A stretch of 64,000 bases of DNA from Promethearchaeota archaeon (GTDB lineage Archaea; Asgardarchaeota; Lokiarchaeia; Sigyniarchaeales; SOKP01). Position 1 is the stretch's first letter. Each line of letters opens with the position of its first letter. The position numbers and the translations under genes were made by a program. Under the pieces are notes generated by a model. That model did not search any database, was not told where the DNA came from, and saw only the letters and a list, made by a program, of their open reading frames with translations. Below are positions 43,654 through 52,591 of the stretch, piece after piece. Location of the stretch: assembly GCA_030606485.1 (NCBI GenBank), contig JAUWGH010000005.1, positions 278,778-342,777 on the forward strand. The letters run 5' to 3'.

Positions 43654-44958
43654 ATGAAATCTTTTAACGTTGATCTGCATATCCATAGCCCTCATTCTAT
43701 TTCAGTTTCGAAAAATCTGAATTTAGATACAATGGTGGAAACTTGTAAAAAAAAAGGATTAGATATTATTGGTACTGGAGATATTCTCCAACCAACTTGG
43801 TTAAAATATATGGAAAATAACCTTCTAAAAGAGAAAGATGGAATTTTTTTATATAAAAATGTTAATTTTATTTTGCAGACAGAGATAGAAGATAAGGAGA
43901 ATATTCATGAGGTTGTTTTACTTCCAGATTTTGAAGCTGTCAGAGAACTTCAAAAAAAATTAAAGCCCTTTTCGAAAAATCTTATGAATGAATGGGGTGG
44001 TCGTCCTAGAGTTAATTTAAGTCCTCCTGAACTAGTTTATGAAGTTGATGCTGTCGGAGGTTTAATTGGCCCTGCTCATGCTTTCACGCCATTTAAAGCG
44101 ATTTTCAGGCAAAATAAGTATTCTACCTTAAAAGAATGTTATCAAGATTCTCTAAAAAAAGTATCATTTTTAGAATTGGGATTATCTGCAGATACTTATA
44201 TCGCAGATCGAATGAAATGTCTTAAAGATATAAGCTTTCTGAGCAATAGCGATGCTCATTCGGAAGGTCCAACCTCACTTGGGAGAGAATTTAATAGATT
44301 TGAAATTGAAAAGCCAAATTTCGAAGAAATTGGTCTTGCCCTAAAGCGACAAAGTGGTCGTAAAATTATTCTAAATGTTGGATTAGATCCAAGATTGGGA
44401 AAATATTACAATATGTTTTGTAATAAGTGTAGAAGAAGGATAATTTTTAAACTTGGAAAAAGTAATTCTTTTGGTTTTTTGAGTAATTATAAAATAGATG
44501 CCAATTTTATTACATATCTCGTAAGTGATCCAATAACAGCAAGGAAAAATTATCAAAAAGAAGTCGATAAAGGAAAAGTAATTTGCCAGGCATGTAAAAG
44601 TGAATTTAAAAAAAATTATAAGATAAAATTAGGTGTATTTGAACGAATTGAAATGATTTCAGACTATGAGCAGCCAAAACATCCATCTTATCGACCACCC
44701 TATATTGACATAATACCTTTAGTAGAGATCATAAGAAAAGTACAAAATATTAAAAGCTCAAAATCTAAAACTGTATTGAAAATTTATAATGATTTAATAA
44801 ATAAGCTAGGGGTTGAGTTTTCAATCTTAATCGATTTACCTATTAAAAAGATAAGCGAAGTCAATAATGAAATAGCGATTGTAATTGACTCTTTTAGAAA
44901 AGGGAATATTGAAGTATTAACTGGAGGAGGCGGAGTATTCGGTGAAATTAAAATCTAA
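43654..44958 (+). CDS. endoQ: Endonuclease Q (PHP-domain DNA repair nuclease)
   Basis: A 434-residue archaeal endonuclease Q. This family cuts DNA 5' to deaminated bases (uracil, hypoxanthine) and abasic sites. The PHP domain shows DLHIHSPHS (7-15), GTGDILQPTW, ILQTEIEDKENIHEVVLLPD, GPAHAFTPF and SNSDAHSEGPTSLGREFN, carrying the metal His and Asp residues. A four-Cys zinc ribbon follows (FCNKCRR near 254 and CQAC near 311), then a helical C-terminal domain ending in LTGGGGVFGEI. It stands alone, 22 bp from a convergent small zinc gene. Confidence 0.88.
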   Translation: MKSFNVDLHIHSPHSISVSKNLNLDTMVETCKKKGLDIIGTGDILQPTWLKYMENNLLKEKDGIFLYKNVNFILQTEIEDKENIHEVVLLPDFEAVRELQKKLKPFSKNLMNEWGGRPRVNLSPPELVYEVDAVGGLIGPAHAFTPFKAIFRQNKYSTLKECYQDSLKKVSFLELGLSADTYIADRMKCLKDISFLSNSDAHSEGPTSLGREFNRFEIEKPNFEEIGLALKRQSGRKIILNVGLDPRLGKYYNMFCNKCRRRIIFKLGKSNSFGFLSNYKIDANFITYLVSDPITARKNYQKEVDKGKVICQACKSEFKKNYKIKLGVFERIEMISDYEQPKHPSYRPPYIDIIPLVEIIRKVQNIKSSKSKTVLKIYNDLINKLGVEFSILIDLPIKKISEVNNEIAIVIDSFRKGNIEVLTGGGGVFGEIKI

Positions 44959-44980
44959 ACGGATAAATCTTTAAAAATGT

Positions 44981-45223
44981 CTACATTAGGAATTCTAAAT
45001 TTAAGTCAATTAGAGCTCCACAATCACAAGTAAGCCACTCAAAAATTTTTAATGACACAGTTAATAATTCTATAGAGCTTCTTTTAAAAGTATTTGTAAA
45101 GGATCTCTGATAACCACAATTTGCACATGATAAAAGAGCACGAACTGTTATTTTATCATCATCAACTTGTTCCTTTATCGGTTCCTTTGAATGCTCGTTT
45201 CTGTTTATATAAGTATTCTCCAT
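44981..45223 (-). CDS. Small zinc-binding protein
   Basis: An 80-residue protein with two Cys pairs, CANC and CDC (SCANCGYQRSFTN, then LTCDCGALIDLN), likely binding one zinc. The residues between them are hydrophobic and helical. No family recognised. ATG 45223 is chosen since the TATATAAAT-like stretch at about 45251-45262 is about 30 nt upstream; ATG 45244 or 45250 would add MLMRLSFFN. Converges with endoQ. Confidence 0.5.
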   Translation of the reverse strand: MENTYINRNEHSKEPIKEQVDDDKITVRALLSCANCGYQRSFTNTFKRSSIELLTVSLKIFEWLTCDCGALIDLNLEFLM

Positions 45224-45361
45224 GTTGAAAAAACTCAACCTCATTAACATTTATATAAATTTATATTTTTAAATATATCTAACACGTAAATGACATAACT
45301 TTGTCTAAAAAAGTATAAAATATCTTAATTTTATAGGGCAAAAACAAACATTAAGTATTTT

Positions 45362-46585
45362 TTATTTGGAAATTATTTTTGAGAAGTCAGTCTTTATGAA
45401 GACTATAATGCATATTATTAGTAGAAGCGTAATATAAGAAAAAGCCCAGAAGTATCCATATATTTCATAAATCATTCCAAATAATAGCGACTCTGGTAGT
45501 GAAATTAATCCTATTGATAAATAATAATATCCATAGCCTCTCCCTCGTTTGTCTTTACCTGTTAAATCTCCAACATATGCACGAGCAACAGGATCAACAA
45601 ACCCACGATAAAGTCCATAGATTCCAAACAAAATTGCGACTAATAATATACTAAAAATACTAACTTGTATAGGAAATGCTGAGACTATGCAAACACTGAC
45701 AAGTAGAGTTAATCCGATCACTATTACTTTCTTTCTTCCTATCTTATCTGAAAGTTTTCCAGCAACTGGGGAAAAAATGACGTAAACAATGTTAAATAAG
45801 AGATAAAAGATAGGAATTAAAAAGACAAAATCAACGGGTATAAGTTCTGATCCTCGAATGATGAGAAAAGCCACATCTAAACTAGCGAATTCCATAACTC
45901 CTAAAATAATGATAAATTTAAGAAATGATTTGTCAATTTTTTCAACTTGTCTTATTTTTAATTGTTCCTTTCCTATAGGAATAGTTTGGTCTTTTAATTC
46001 CTTAATTGTTAAGACTAAAATTATTGCAATAAATCCTGGAATAATAGATAAAAGTATAATTTGGTTATAAGAAAGTGCAATAAATAGAAAGATTGAAGTT
46101 AATAAAGAACCAATCACCGCGCCGGCTGTGTCCATTGCACGATGAATACCAAAAGCTTTTCCTTTATCTTTTTCCCCATAGAATGAAATTAATGCATCTC
46201 GAGGAGATGTTCTAAGCCCTTTACCTATACGTTCAACAAATTTTAATCCTAATATTGGTTCCCAAGAAGTTGAAAACCCCATAAGTGGTTTTGTAAGGTT
46301 TGATAAAGAATAACCTGCAACAATAAACGGCTTTTTTTTCCTAATTTTATCTGACCACCAACCGGAAAACCCTTTTAAAATATTTGATGTTGCTTCTGTA
46401 ATTCCTTGTATTAACCCCAATATAAGCATATTTCCACCAACGGAAAAAATAAATAATGGTAAGATAGAAGTAATCATTTCAGAGGATATATCGGTGAATA
46501 ATGACACTAATCCTAAAACCAAAATAGGTGCAGAAACACCAAATATGATTTTTTCCTTTTGATGATTATTATTTTTCTCAGTCAT
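45362..46585 (-). CDS. Major facilitator superfamily transporter
   Basis: A 407-residue, 12-helix MFS protein. The loop-2/3 motif reads GWWSDKIRKKKPFI and the loop-8/9 repeat reads GKLSDKIGRKKVIV, both with the D-x-[IL]-[GR]-[RK]-[KR] signature. FVERIGKGLRTSPRDALIS is characteristic of a subfamily of drug- and metabolite-like transporters in bacteria and archaea. A central cytoplasmic loop (KELKDQTIPIGKEQLKIRQ) splits the halves. Substrate unknown. Confidence 0.85.
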   Translation of the reverse strand: MTEKNNNHQKEKIIFGVSAPILVLGLVSLFTDISSEMITSILPLFIFSVGGNMLILGLIQGITEATSNILKGFSGWWSDKIRKKKPFIVAGYSLSNLTKPLMGFSTSWEPILGLKFVERIGKGLRTSPRDALISFYGEKDKGKAFGIHRAMDTAGAVIGSLLTSIFLFIALSYNQIILLSIIPGFIAIILVLTIKELKDQTIPIGKEQLKIRQVEKIDKSFLKFIIILGVMEFASLDVAFLIIRGSELIPVDFVFLIPIFYLLFNIVYVIFSPVAGKLSDKIGRKKVIVIGLTLLVSVCIVSAFPIQVSIFSILLVAILFGIYGLYRGFVDPVARAYVGDLTGKDKRGRGYGYYYLSIGLISLPESLLFGMIYEIYGYFWAFSYITLLLIICIIVFIKTDFSKIISK

Positions 46586-46971
46586 AATTCATTTAATTTT
46601 ATTTTAGGTAATTATTTTAAAGAACTAGTTAATATTTAAAATTTCTCGAAGAATTATATAAAGAAGTAATGGAAAAGTAATTAATTAGTATCAATAGAAA
46701 AAAAAAGGATTAGCAGAAAACCAAAAATTAATTGACACAATAGCAATAGGTACTACTACTAATTGGATCAAATTACAAAAAATATTCTTAAAACAAAAAT
46801 TTTTTATGTTAAGAGATATTTTTTCTCTCACTAAGTTAAAAAATAAGTTTTACCTTATACTTAGGACGATTGTAATCGGTTCTAATAGCATAAATATTAG
46901 AAATAAAAGAAAGAAAAAAATATTTAATCAATAAAATATATTCAGATGAATACTTCTGGTGTTTTTTAAAA
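46586..46971. other. 386-bp intergenic region before the ribosomal stalk operon
   Basis: No gene seen on either strand. It holds the promoter area of uL11: TATTTAATC near 46921-46929 and AATAAAATATATTC near 46930-46943 are TATA-like, and GGTG at 46958-46961 lies 10 nt before the TTG start. CGATTGTAATCG (46867-46878) can form a 4-bp stem. The far-upstream part is AT-rich without visible structure. Confidence 0.5.
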
Positions 46972-47457
46972 TTGTCGGAAAAATTAGAATTTAAAGCTCT
47001 TGTAACAGGAGGAAAAGCGAGTGGTGGTCCTCCTATTGGACCTACAGTTGGACCCACGGGAATTAATATTAAAGATGTAGTGGATATGATAAATGAAAAA
47101 ACGATGGCATTTAAGGGACTCAATGTTCCGGTCAGAATTATTTTAAATACTGCTGATAAAAGTTTTGAGGTGATTGTTGAAACTCCATCAACATCTAGCT
47201 TATTACTTAAAGAAGCCGGAGCAGAAAAAGGTTCAGGCGCTGCAGGTACAGAAAATATTGGAGATATCACTTTTGATCAAGTTATGAATGTGGTCAACAT
47301 GAAAAAGGAAAAATTACTTGCTAAATCCTTAAAAGGCATGTTCAAATCAATTTTAGGAACGTGTTTATCTGTTGGATTATTAGTAGATGGCCAAAATCCA
47401 AAAGAAATCCAAAATAAGATTGATAATGGAGAATATGATAATAAATTTAATGAGTGA
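46972..47457 (+). CDS. rpl11: Large-subunit ribosomal protein uL11
   Basis: Archaeal uL11, 161 residues, which binds the GTPase-associated region of 23S rRNA at the stalk base. The N-terminal GGKASGGPPIGPTVGPTGINI and the C-terminal NIGDITFDQVMNV are diagnostic. It starts with TTG; GGTG is 10 nt upstream. First gene of uL11-uL1-uL10-P1. The secE-spt5 genes that often precede uL11 in archaea are not here. Confidence 0.95.
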   Translation: MSEKLEFKALVTGGKASGGPPIGPTVGPTGINIKDVVDMINEKTMAFKGLNVPVRIILNTADKSFEVIVETPSTSSLLLKEAGAEKGSGAAGTENIGDITFDQVMNVVNMKKEKLLAKSLKGMFKSILGTCLSVGLLVDGQNPKEIQNKIDNGEYDNKFNE

Positions 47458-47462
47458 AGAAA

Positions 47463-48167
47463 ATGAAAGTTGACAATAACTTAATAAAATCCGCTGTAAG
47501 CCAAGTAATTGACTATTCTATAAGGAAAAAAGAAGGATTTAAAGATAAAGTGAGAAAATTTGATGAATCAATTGATTTAATAATGATTTTAAAAAATTTA
47601 AATTTAAATGATCCAAAAAATAGGATTGATGAAGAATTTATACTTCCACACAAAATATTATATGAAGATAAAGTTCCAGTATGTTTTATTGCAAGTGGAG
47701 ATATTCAATTAAAAGCAAAAAAGTTAGGTTATGACGTTTTTGATGAGGAAGCACTCGAGCAACTTGATAAGACTGATAAAAAAGAAAAGAAAAAATTTGT
47801 AAAAAAATATACATTTTTCATAACAGAGCAAAAGTTGATGAAGTTAGTTGCTAGATATTTAGCGAGATTCTTGGGACCTCTTGGAAAAATGCCTAAACCA
47901 TCTCCTAAAGGGTATGGTATAATAAGAGAACAAGATGATATAAATGATATTCTAGAAAGACATAGAAGAATTGTTAGATTAAAGATGAGAAAGCAACCTC
48001 TCATTCAATTAAAAGTTGGAAAAAAATCTATGGATAAAGATAAAATTATTGAAAACATAATGTCTGTAATTAAACACATTGCAGATCAATTACCAAATAA
48101 ATGGAATGGAGTTAAATCAATTTATATTAAAACGTCAATGGGAAAACCAGTAAAATTAGGTGGATAA
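47463..48167 (+). CDS. rpl1: Large-subunit ribosomal protein uL1
   Basis: uL1 of about 234 residues, the 23S L1-stalk protein; in archaea it can also repress its own operon by binding mRNA. Diagnostic parts are FLGPLGKMPKPSPKGYG, PLIQLKVGKKSMDKDKI and the final IKTSMGKPVKL. I take ATG 47463 (MKVDNN), which aligns well with the family start; GTG 47454, overlapping the uL11 stop, is the alternative. Confidence 0.94.
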   Translation: MKVDNNLIKSAVSQVIDYSIRKKEGFKDKVRKFDESIDLIMILKNLNLNDPKNRIDEEFILPHKILYEDKVPVCFIASGDIQLKAKKLGYDVFDEEALEQLDKTDKKEKKKFVKKYTFFITEQKLMKLVARYLARFLGPLGKMPKPSPKGYGIIREQDDINDILERHRRIVRLKMRKQPLIQLKVGKKSMDKDKIIENIMSVIKHIADQLPNKWNGVKSIYIKTSMGKPVKLGG

Positions 48168-48170
48168 AAA

Positions 48171-49064
48171 ATGATAGTGAAAAAAGAAATACATCAATGG
48201 AAAAAAGACGCAGTTGACGATTTAGCAGATCTTATACAAAAATATAAAGTTTTAGGATTAGTTGACTTATCAAATATGCCTGATAACTTAATTCAATTAA
48301 TTCGAATGAAGCTTAGAGATAAAGCGCTAATAAAGATGTCTAAAAAATCTTTAATATTAAGGGCATTAGAAAAATCTGAAAAAAAATCAAAAAAGAAAAA
48401 TCTTATTAAATTTGGAGAGAAAATTTTGGGTCAATCTGGCCTTATCTTTACAAATGAAGATCCATTCGCATTAAAACGTTTGTTTGATGAAAATAGGCTG
48501 AGAAGATTTGCCAAAGAAGGTGATATTGCACAAGAAGATATAATCGTATATGAAGGAGATACGGGACTACCTACTGGACAAGCTATTACAGAACTCCATT
48601 TAGTTTTAAAATTGCCAACTAAAATTAAAAATGATACAATTTGGATTACTTCTGATAAAATAACCCATTATCAAGGTGATGTAATTCCATTAAAAGAAGC
48701 AATTGTTTTAAGAAAGTTAAATATTAAGCCTATTGAAGTAAATATTAAATTTTATTGTGCATGGGATAATGGAGAAATCATTCCTGACTCAATATTGAAT
48801 TTAGACGTTGAAGACATTAAACGTCAATTATCATTAGGCATCTTGCAAGCTTTAGATGTTGCATGTGAATTACCGTTTTTAATAGATGATGCAGTTGAAT
48901 ATTGTGCGAGAAAAGCAGCTTTAAATGCAAACATAGTTTATTCACAAATATTTGAAGAAAAAACATTTCAAATTGAAGAAGATAAAGTTGAAGAAGTGGA
49001 AGAAGAACCAGAATTGAAAGATGAAGACCAACCACCAGAAGGATTAGGTAGTTTATTTGGATAA
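48171..49064 (+). CDS. rpl10: Large-subunit ribosomal protein uL10 (P0)
   Basis: Archaeal P0-type uL10, 297 residues, which anchors P1 dimers on the ribosome. It starts with KKEIHQWKKDAVDDLADLIQKYKVLGLVDLSNMP. The extended insert typical of archaea follows (DTGLPTGQAITE), then helices that bind P1, and an acidic tail ending PEGLGSLFG, the motif that recruits translation GTPases. It begins 3 bp after the uL1 stop. Confidence 0.95.
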   Translation: MIVKKEIHQWKKDAVDDLADLIQKYKVLGLVDLSNMPDNLIQLIRMKLRDKALIKMSKKSLILRALEKSEKKSKKKNLIKFGEKILGQSGLIFTNEDPFALKRLFDENRLRRFAKEGDIAQEDIIVYEGDTGLPTGQAITELHLVLKLPTKIKNDTIWITSDKITHYQGDVIPLKEAIVLRKLNIKPIEVNIKFYCAWDNGEIIPDSILNLDVEDIKRQLSLGILQALDVACELPFLIDDAVEYCARKAALNANIVYSQIFEEKTFQIEEDKVEEVEEEPELKDEDQPPEGLGSLFG

Positions 49065-49144
49065 TTTTATAAAATTTATTAAAAAAGAGAAATAAAAAAA
49101 TAAAAAAAAATAAAATAAAAATTAAAATAAAGGAGGAAATAACT

Positions 49145-49447
49145 ATGGAGTCGATATATGCAGCCCTATTAATTTTCAAGGCAAAAGGAAATAAAGCAAT
49201 AACTGAAGCGAATCTTGATAAAGTTTTAAAAGCCGCAGGTGCAGATGTAGATCCAGAACAAATTAAAAAACTAATTATAGGACTAAAATCAACAGATTTG
49301 GATGCGATAATCAAGAACGCAAGTACGATGCCAGTAGGAGTCTCAACTGCACCAGTAGAAGACAAGAAAAAACCTTCGAAGAAAAAGAAAGAACCTGAGA
49401 AGGAAGAAGTTGAGGAAGAGCCCGCGGGAATTGGTAGTCTATTCTAA
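49145..49447 (+). CDS. rpl12: Ribosomal stalk protein P1 (aP1/L12ab)
   Basis: A 100-residue P1. The N-terminal helices (MESIYAALLIFKAKGNKAITEANLDKVLKAAG) dimerise and bind uL10. A Lys/Glu-rich hinge ends in PAGIGSLF, the factor-binding tail shared with uL10. GGAGG sits 7-8 nt before the ATG. The 80-bp leader after uL10 is nearly pure A/T. It ends the operon; T-rich DNA follows. Confidence 0.95.
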   Translation: MESIYAALLIFKAKGNKAITEANLDKVLKAAGADVDPEQIKKLIIGLKSTDLDAIIKNASTMPVGVSTAPVEDKKKPSKKKKEPEKEEVEEEPAGIGSLF

Positions 49448-49584
49448 AAGTATTAAAAAAATATAAAGATTATTTTTTATATTATCTTTATTTTAAATCA
49501 TTTTTGTCATTAAAGATTTAATTTGATTAATGAATAAGAATGATGAGATTTATTTAAAAAAATATTAATTAAAACGTCCTTTAA

Positions 49585-50127
49585 TTAAAAATCCACTTTT
49601 GCATGTTTTTTCATACTTTCTTCAAGAAGAATTTGAGCCAAAACTTCGAATGCTTTTTCTACGTTATGACCCGTCTTTGAACTTAACTCAACAAATGATC
49701 TCATGTTATATCTCTTTGCAGCATTTATACCCTCCTCTCTTTTCACAGCTCGATATTCAGTCAAATCAGCTTTTGCACCAACCAACATTAAAGGGACATC
49801 TCCTGCATTTTCTCGTACAATATAACTCCAGTCCGGTAAATGCGATAGACTAGCAGAATGTGTTATGTCGTACAGAATAAATGCTCCACTAGCTCCTTTA
49901 ACGTACTGCGGGAGTAGAAATCTGAACCTTTCTTCACCCCCAAAATCCCAAAGTTGAAGTTTTATCCGTTCACCGTTAAAAAAAACTTTTTTAGAAAAGA
50001 AATCCACTCCAATGGTGAGCCTTAGGTCCTCTACAAAAAAACCTGAGATATATCTTAATGTTAGTGAAGTTTTTCCGACCGATGCATCCCCAAGCATAAG
50101 GACTTTAAATGTATAGTCTGATTCCAT
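49585..50127 (-). CDS. Rab/Ras-like small GTPase with altered G3 and G4
   Basis: A 180-residue Ras-superfamily GTPase closest to the Rab group. G1 is G13-DASVGKT20, switch I Thr T38 sits in LTIGVDFF, G3 is W60-DFGGEE66, G4 is A118-KAD121 within LVGAKADL, and G5 is SSK (149-151). Two changes are notable: Glu65 replaces the catalytic Gln (Gln61 in Ras), and Ala118 replaces the Asn of NKxD. No C-terminal Cys, so no prenylation; the end is KKHAKVDF. Probably regulates trafficking- or signalling-like processes in an Asgard cell. Monocistronic. Confidence 0.92.
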   Translation of the reverse strand: MESDYTFKVLMLGDASVGKTSLTLRYISGFFVEDLRLTIGVDFFSKKVFFNGERIKLQLWDFGGEERFRFLLPQYVKGASGAFILYDITHSASLSHLPDWSYIVRENAGDVPLMLVGAKADLTEYRAVKREEGINAAKRYNMRSFVELSSKTGHNVEKAFEVLAQILLEESMKKHAKVDF

Positions 50128-50620
50128 TAATTTTTCCGTATTTCTTTTTTAATATGGCAATTACAATTAATATTATTTTGATAATATATTCTTTATACAT
50201 TATTTATATTACATATCGAGTTAATAAATTTTTTTTATTATTTGAATAATGATACTGATGTTCTGCATTTCTGACAAATTTCAATTCCCTTTTGCTTTCA
50301 AATGTTCTTATTTATTCTTACTTGAGTTTAATTAAAATAAAAAAACCCATTTCCAATAATTCATCTTTGAAAGAACACTTATCTAAAAATTTTGCGATTA
50401 AAGCCGGTATAACAATGAAAAATATTTCAAATAATGTTAAAAAAATCAAAATAATTGGTTCTTGCCCTAAATTTAGCGACATTGGAATACACCAGAATCT
50501 CGTTTTTACGAAGTAATTAAGAATTTAATAATTTTTTTTTAATTTAAAATTTTTTAAATTAACGTAAATCAACGCTCTCTATTCTTTTAAATTATAAATA
50601 GTTTTATGTTAAAATAATCA
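50128..50620. other. 493-bp intergenic region between Rab-like gene and nurA
   Basis: Holds the promoters of the two divergent genes and one possible 54-codon minus-strand ORF, listed separately. For nurA, ATTATAAATA (50591-50600) is centred 25 nt before the ATG. The remainder is AT-rich with long T runs. Confidence 0.55.
50318..50482 (-). CDS. Possible 54-residue membrane peptide, CPBP-like fragment
   Basis: A minus-strand ORF from ATG 50482 encodes MSLNLGQEPIILIF... with one strong hydrophobic segment (about 10-31) and then KFLDKCSFKDELLEMGF. The segment P-A-L-I-A-K followed by S-F-K-x-E-L-x2-M-G-F resembles the N-terminal region of CPBP-family (CAAX protease-like) membrane proteins. It could be a small membrane protein or the remnant of a decayed CPBP gene. 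A plus-strand ORF over the same DNA looks like its shadow. No clear ribosome site. Confidence 0.3.
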   Translation of the reverse strand: MSLNLGQEPIILIFLTLFEIFFIVIPALIAKFLDKCSFKDELLEMGFFILIKLK

Positions 50621-51886
50621 ATGATAGAACAAGGTATGATTAAAAAGAATCATTCAAAAGGCTACTCCAAACAAGAAAGATCAATTGGCACAACCAAAGA
50701 ACGTTGCTTAACTGTTGATTTAACCAAAATTGCTAAAGAATTTTCAAGTATTGAGAAGACTAAGCAATCTTTTGCGCAACTTATTCGAAATCAACTACCA
50801 AATCTTGATTTTTCTGAATACATAACATTTTACAGTTATCGTATAAAAGAGATGTCCTTGGTAAAACCAGTGAAACCTACAAGTATTAAAGGGTTAAGGA
50901 TTGCAGCAGTTGATGGAAGTCTTGTTACAAAAAAATTCCAAGGGATTGATTTAATCTTCTTGAAATCTATCGTGGTAAAATATTTCTTTACAAGCCAACA
51001 TTCTGCAGAAATAAAATATTATCCTGATGTTAGTGGCTATAATAATTATTCTATTCAAACTAATTATTTTAATATTAATGAAAATGGCATTGATCTAACT
51101 GGGTCTTTAGAGCAAACTTTCATGGAAATAAATCAATTAAATTCTATGCTAAAAAATAATGAGGAATATATTGATTTAATAATTTTGGATGGTTCAATCC
51201 TTGTTACTCCTATCAATTTATTATTTTCGAAAAATTATGAAATTTCTAAAAGATATGACCGAGTTCTTAGAGAATATAGAAACCTCTATAAAAAATGTCA
51301 AGAGAGGGGTATCACATTAGTCGGCTCAATTAAAGATACTCGAACGGCAGCTTTAACTAATACACTTACTCAAACTATCCAAATGTTAATTTCTGAAAAA
51401 AAAATACTTCAAGAGTTCCTTAAAATTAATTATCGTGAAATAATTAAATATTTTTCAGATTATGATCTCTTTTCGAGAGTATTAAATGTAGGAGAAAGAA
51501 GTTGTGTTTTTAGATGTAATACTGATATTGATAAGATAAGACATACTAATATTAAGAAGAATATCCCAAATTACTTTCCTGTAGATTTTTTTGCATTTTA
51601 CTTAAAAAATGTCCCTTATGATAACCCATTAAGAATAGAATTTTTCATGGATGAGAGCCATGATATTAAAGATATTTCGAAAAAAGCAGATTTAATTGCA
51701 TCCATAATATACCCGCTTTCAAATCTTAATAAAAATTATGGATTGCCGGTTTGTCAGATTGAAGCCCACCAAAGGTCTGTCTTTAAATCTGATGAGATAA
51801 ATTTAATCTTTAATTCATTAAAAACACTCTTACACAAATATGGTATCTCTTTTTTTGAAAAAAGAAGAAACCGACGACCGTTTTAA
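50621..51886 (+). CDS. nurA: NurA-domain nuclease
   Basis: A 421-residue NurA. These 5'-3' nucleases work with the HerA helicase in DNA end resection beside Mre11-Rad50. Motifs are IAAVDGS with D98, LIILDGSILVTP (second Asp), and near the C-terminus CQIEAHQRSVFKSDE. The N-terminal 90 residues are a basic helical lead-in. HerA, Mre11 and Rad50 are not in the window, which is less usual than the clustered arrangement. A TATA-like box 25 nt before the ATG suggests a leaderless mRNA. Confidence 0.85.
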   Translation: MIEQGMIKKNHSKGYSKQERSIGTTKERCLTVDLTKIAKEFSSIEKTKQSFAQLIRNQLPNLDFSEYITFYSYRIKEMSLVKPVKPTSIKGLRIAAVDGSLVTKKFQGIDLIFLKSIVVKYFFTSQHSAEIKYYPDVSGYNNYSIQTNYFNINENGIDLTGSLEQTFMEINQLNSMLKNNEEYIDLIILDGSILVTPINLLFSKNYEISKRYDRVLREYRNLYKKCQERGITLVGSIKDTRTAALTNTLTQTIQMLISEKKILQEFLKINYREIIKYFSDYDLFSRVLNVGERSCVFRCNTDIDKIRHTNIKKNIPNYFPVDFFAFYLKNVPYDNPLRIEFFMDESHDIKDISKKADLIASIIYPLSNLNKNYGLPVCQIEAHQRSVFKSDEINLIFNSLKTLLHKYGISFFEKRRNRRPF

Positions 51887-51888
51887 AA

Positions 51889-52566
51889 TTAAACCCTTGT
51901 AATACAATGTAAGATAATATCCTCAAAAAAAAAATGAGTTTTTATTAAAATTTTTAGCTCAAACCCCAATTCTTCTATTTTCGCATAGAGTAAATCAAGA
52001 GCTGAATTAGTAGAAAATAAGAAATAGATAAAAGATTTTTCTATAGGAGATAAAAATTCTATTGATTGAATTAAAAAATTTTCAAATATTTCAATTCCTT
52101 TTTTCCCGCCGTCCCAGCTATAAAAATTTCTTTTTTCATTTTTTTTTTTAAAAATTGACTCGGAAGGTAAATAAGGTGGGTTGAAAAAAATAATTTTAAA
52201 TTTATGTTTCAATGAAATTGGAAAATTTTTAAAAAGATTAGAGTGAATAAAGACAATTTCATTCTCTAAGCTATTTTTTTTGGCATTTTTTTTCGAAAGT
52301 TTAATTGCATCTAGGAGGATATCAGAGGCGTAAATCTTAATATTCAAACCTAAATTGGATTTAAAATATTTTGCAAAAAAAATAGCAATTATTCCTGTAC
52401 CCGTGCCCATATCGAGAATATATGAAATTTTATTTAATTTTATTCCATCAATATTATCTTTGTTAATGAATTGCTTGAAATATTTCAAAAATAAGTAAGT
52501 ATCATCTAAAGGTTTATATACATTTTTATTAAAATCTAAGTTTAATTCCTTAGATATGTCATCCAA
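51889..52566 (-). CDS. HemK/Mtq2-type protein glutamine methyltransferase
   Basis: A 225-residue class I methyltransferase of the HemK2/PrmC group, which in archaea methylates the Gln of the GGQ motif in release factor aRF1. It has VYKPLDDTYLFL at the N-terminus, the SAM motif LDMGTGTGIIAI and the catalytic FFNPPYLPSES (NPPY). It lies downstream of ksgA (25 bp) in the conserved eL21-rpo4-DUF655-ksgA-hemK order. Full length. Confidence 0.88.
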   Translation of the reverse strand: MDDISKELNLDFNKNVYKPLDDTYLFLKYFKQFINKDNIDGIKLNKISYILDMGTGTGIIAIFFAKYFKSNLGLNIKIYASDILLDAIKLSKKNAKKNSLENEIVFIHSNLFKNFPISLKHKFKIIFFNPPYLPSESIFKKKNEKRNFYSWDGGKKGIEIFENFLIQSIEFLSPIEKSFIYFLFSTNSALDLLYAKIEELGFELKILIKTHFFFEDIILHCITRV

Positions 52567-52591
52567 AGAAATTGTATTGGAATTATCCTTT

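Noticed and set aside
46836..47270. Minus-strand ORF of 144 codons over the uL11 start
   Set aside because: Antisense to the conserved uL11 N-terminus; no independent support.
50292..50516. Plus-strand ORF of 74 codons in the gap before nurA
   Set aside because: The product is Lys/Asn/Ile-rich and lies opposite a more convincing transmembrane ORF on the minus strand.
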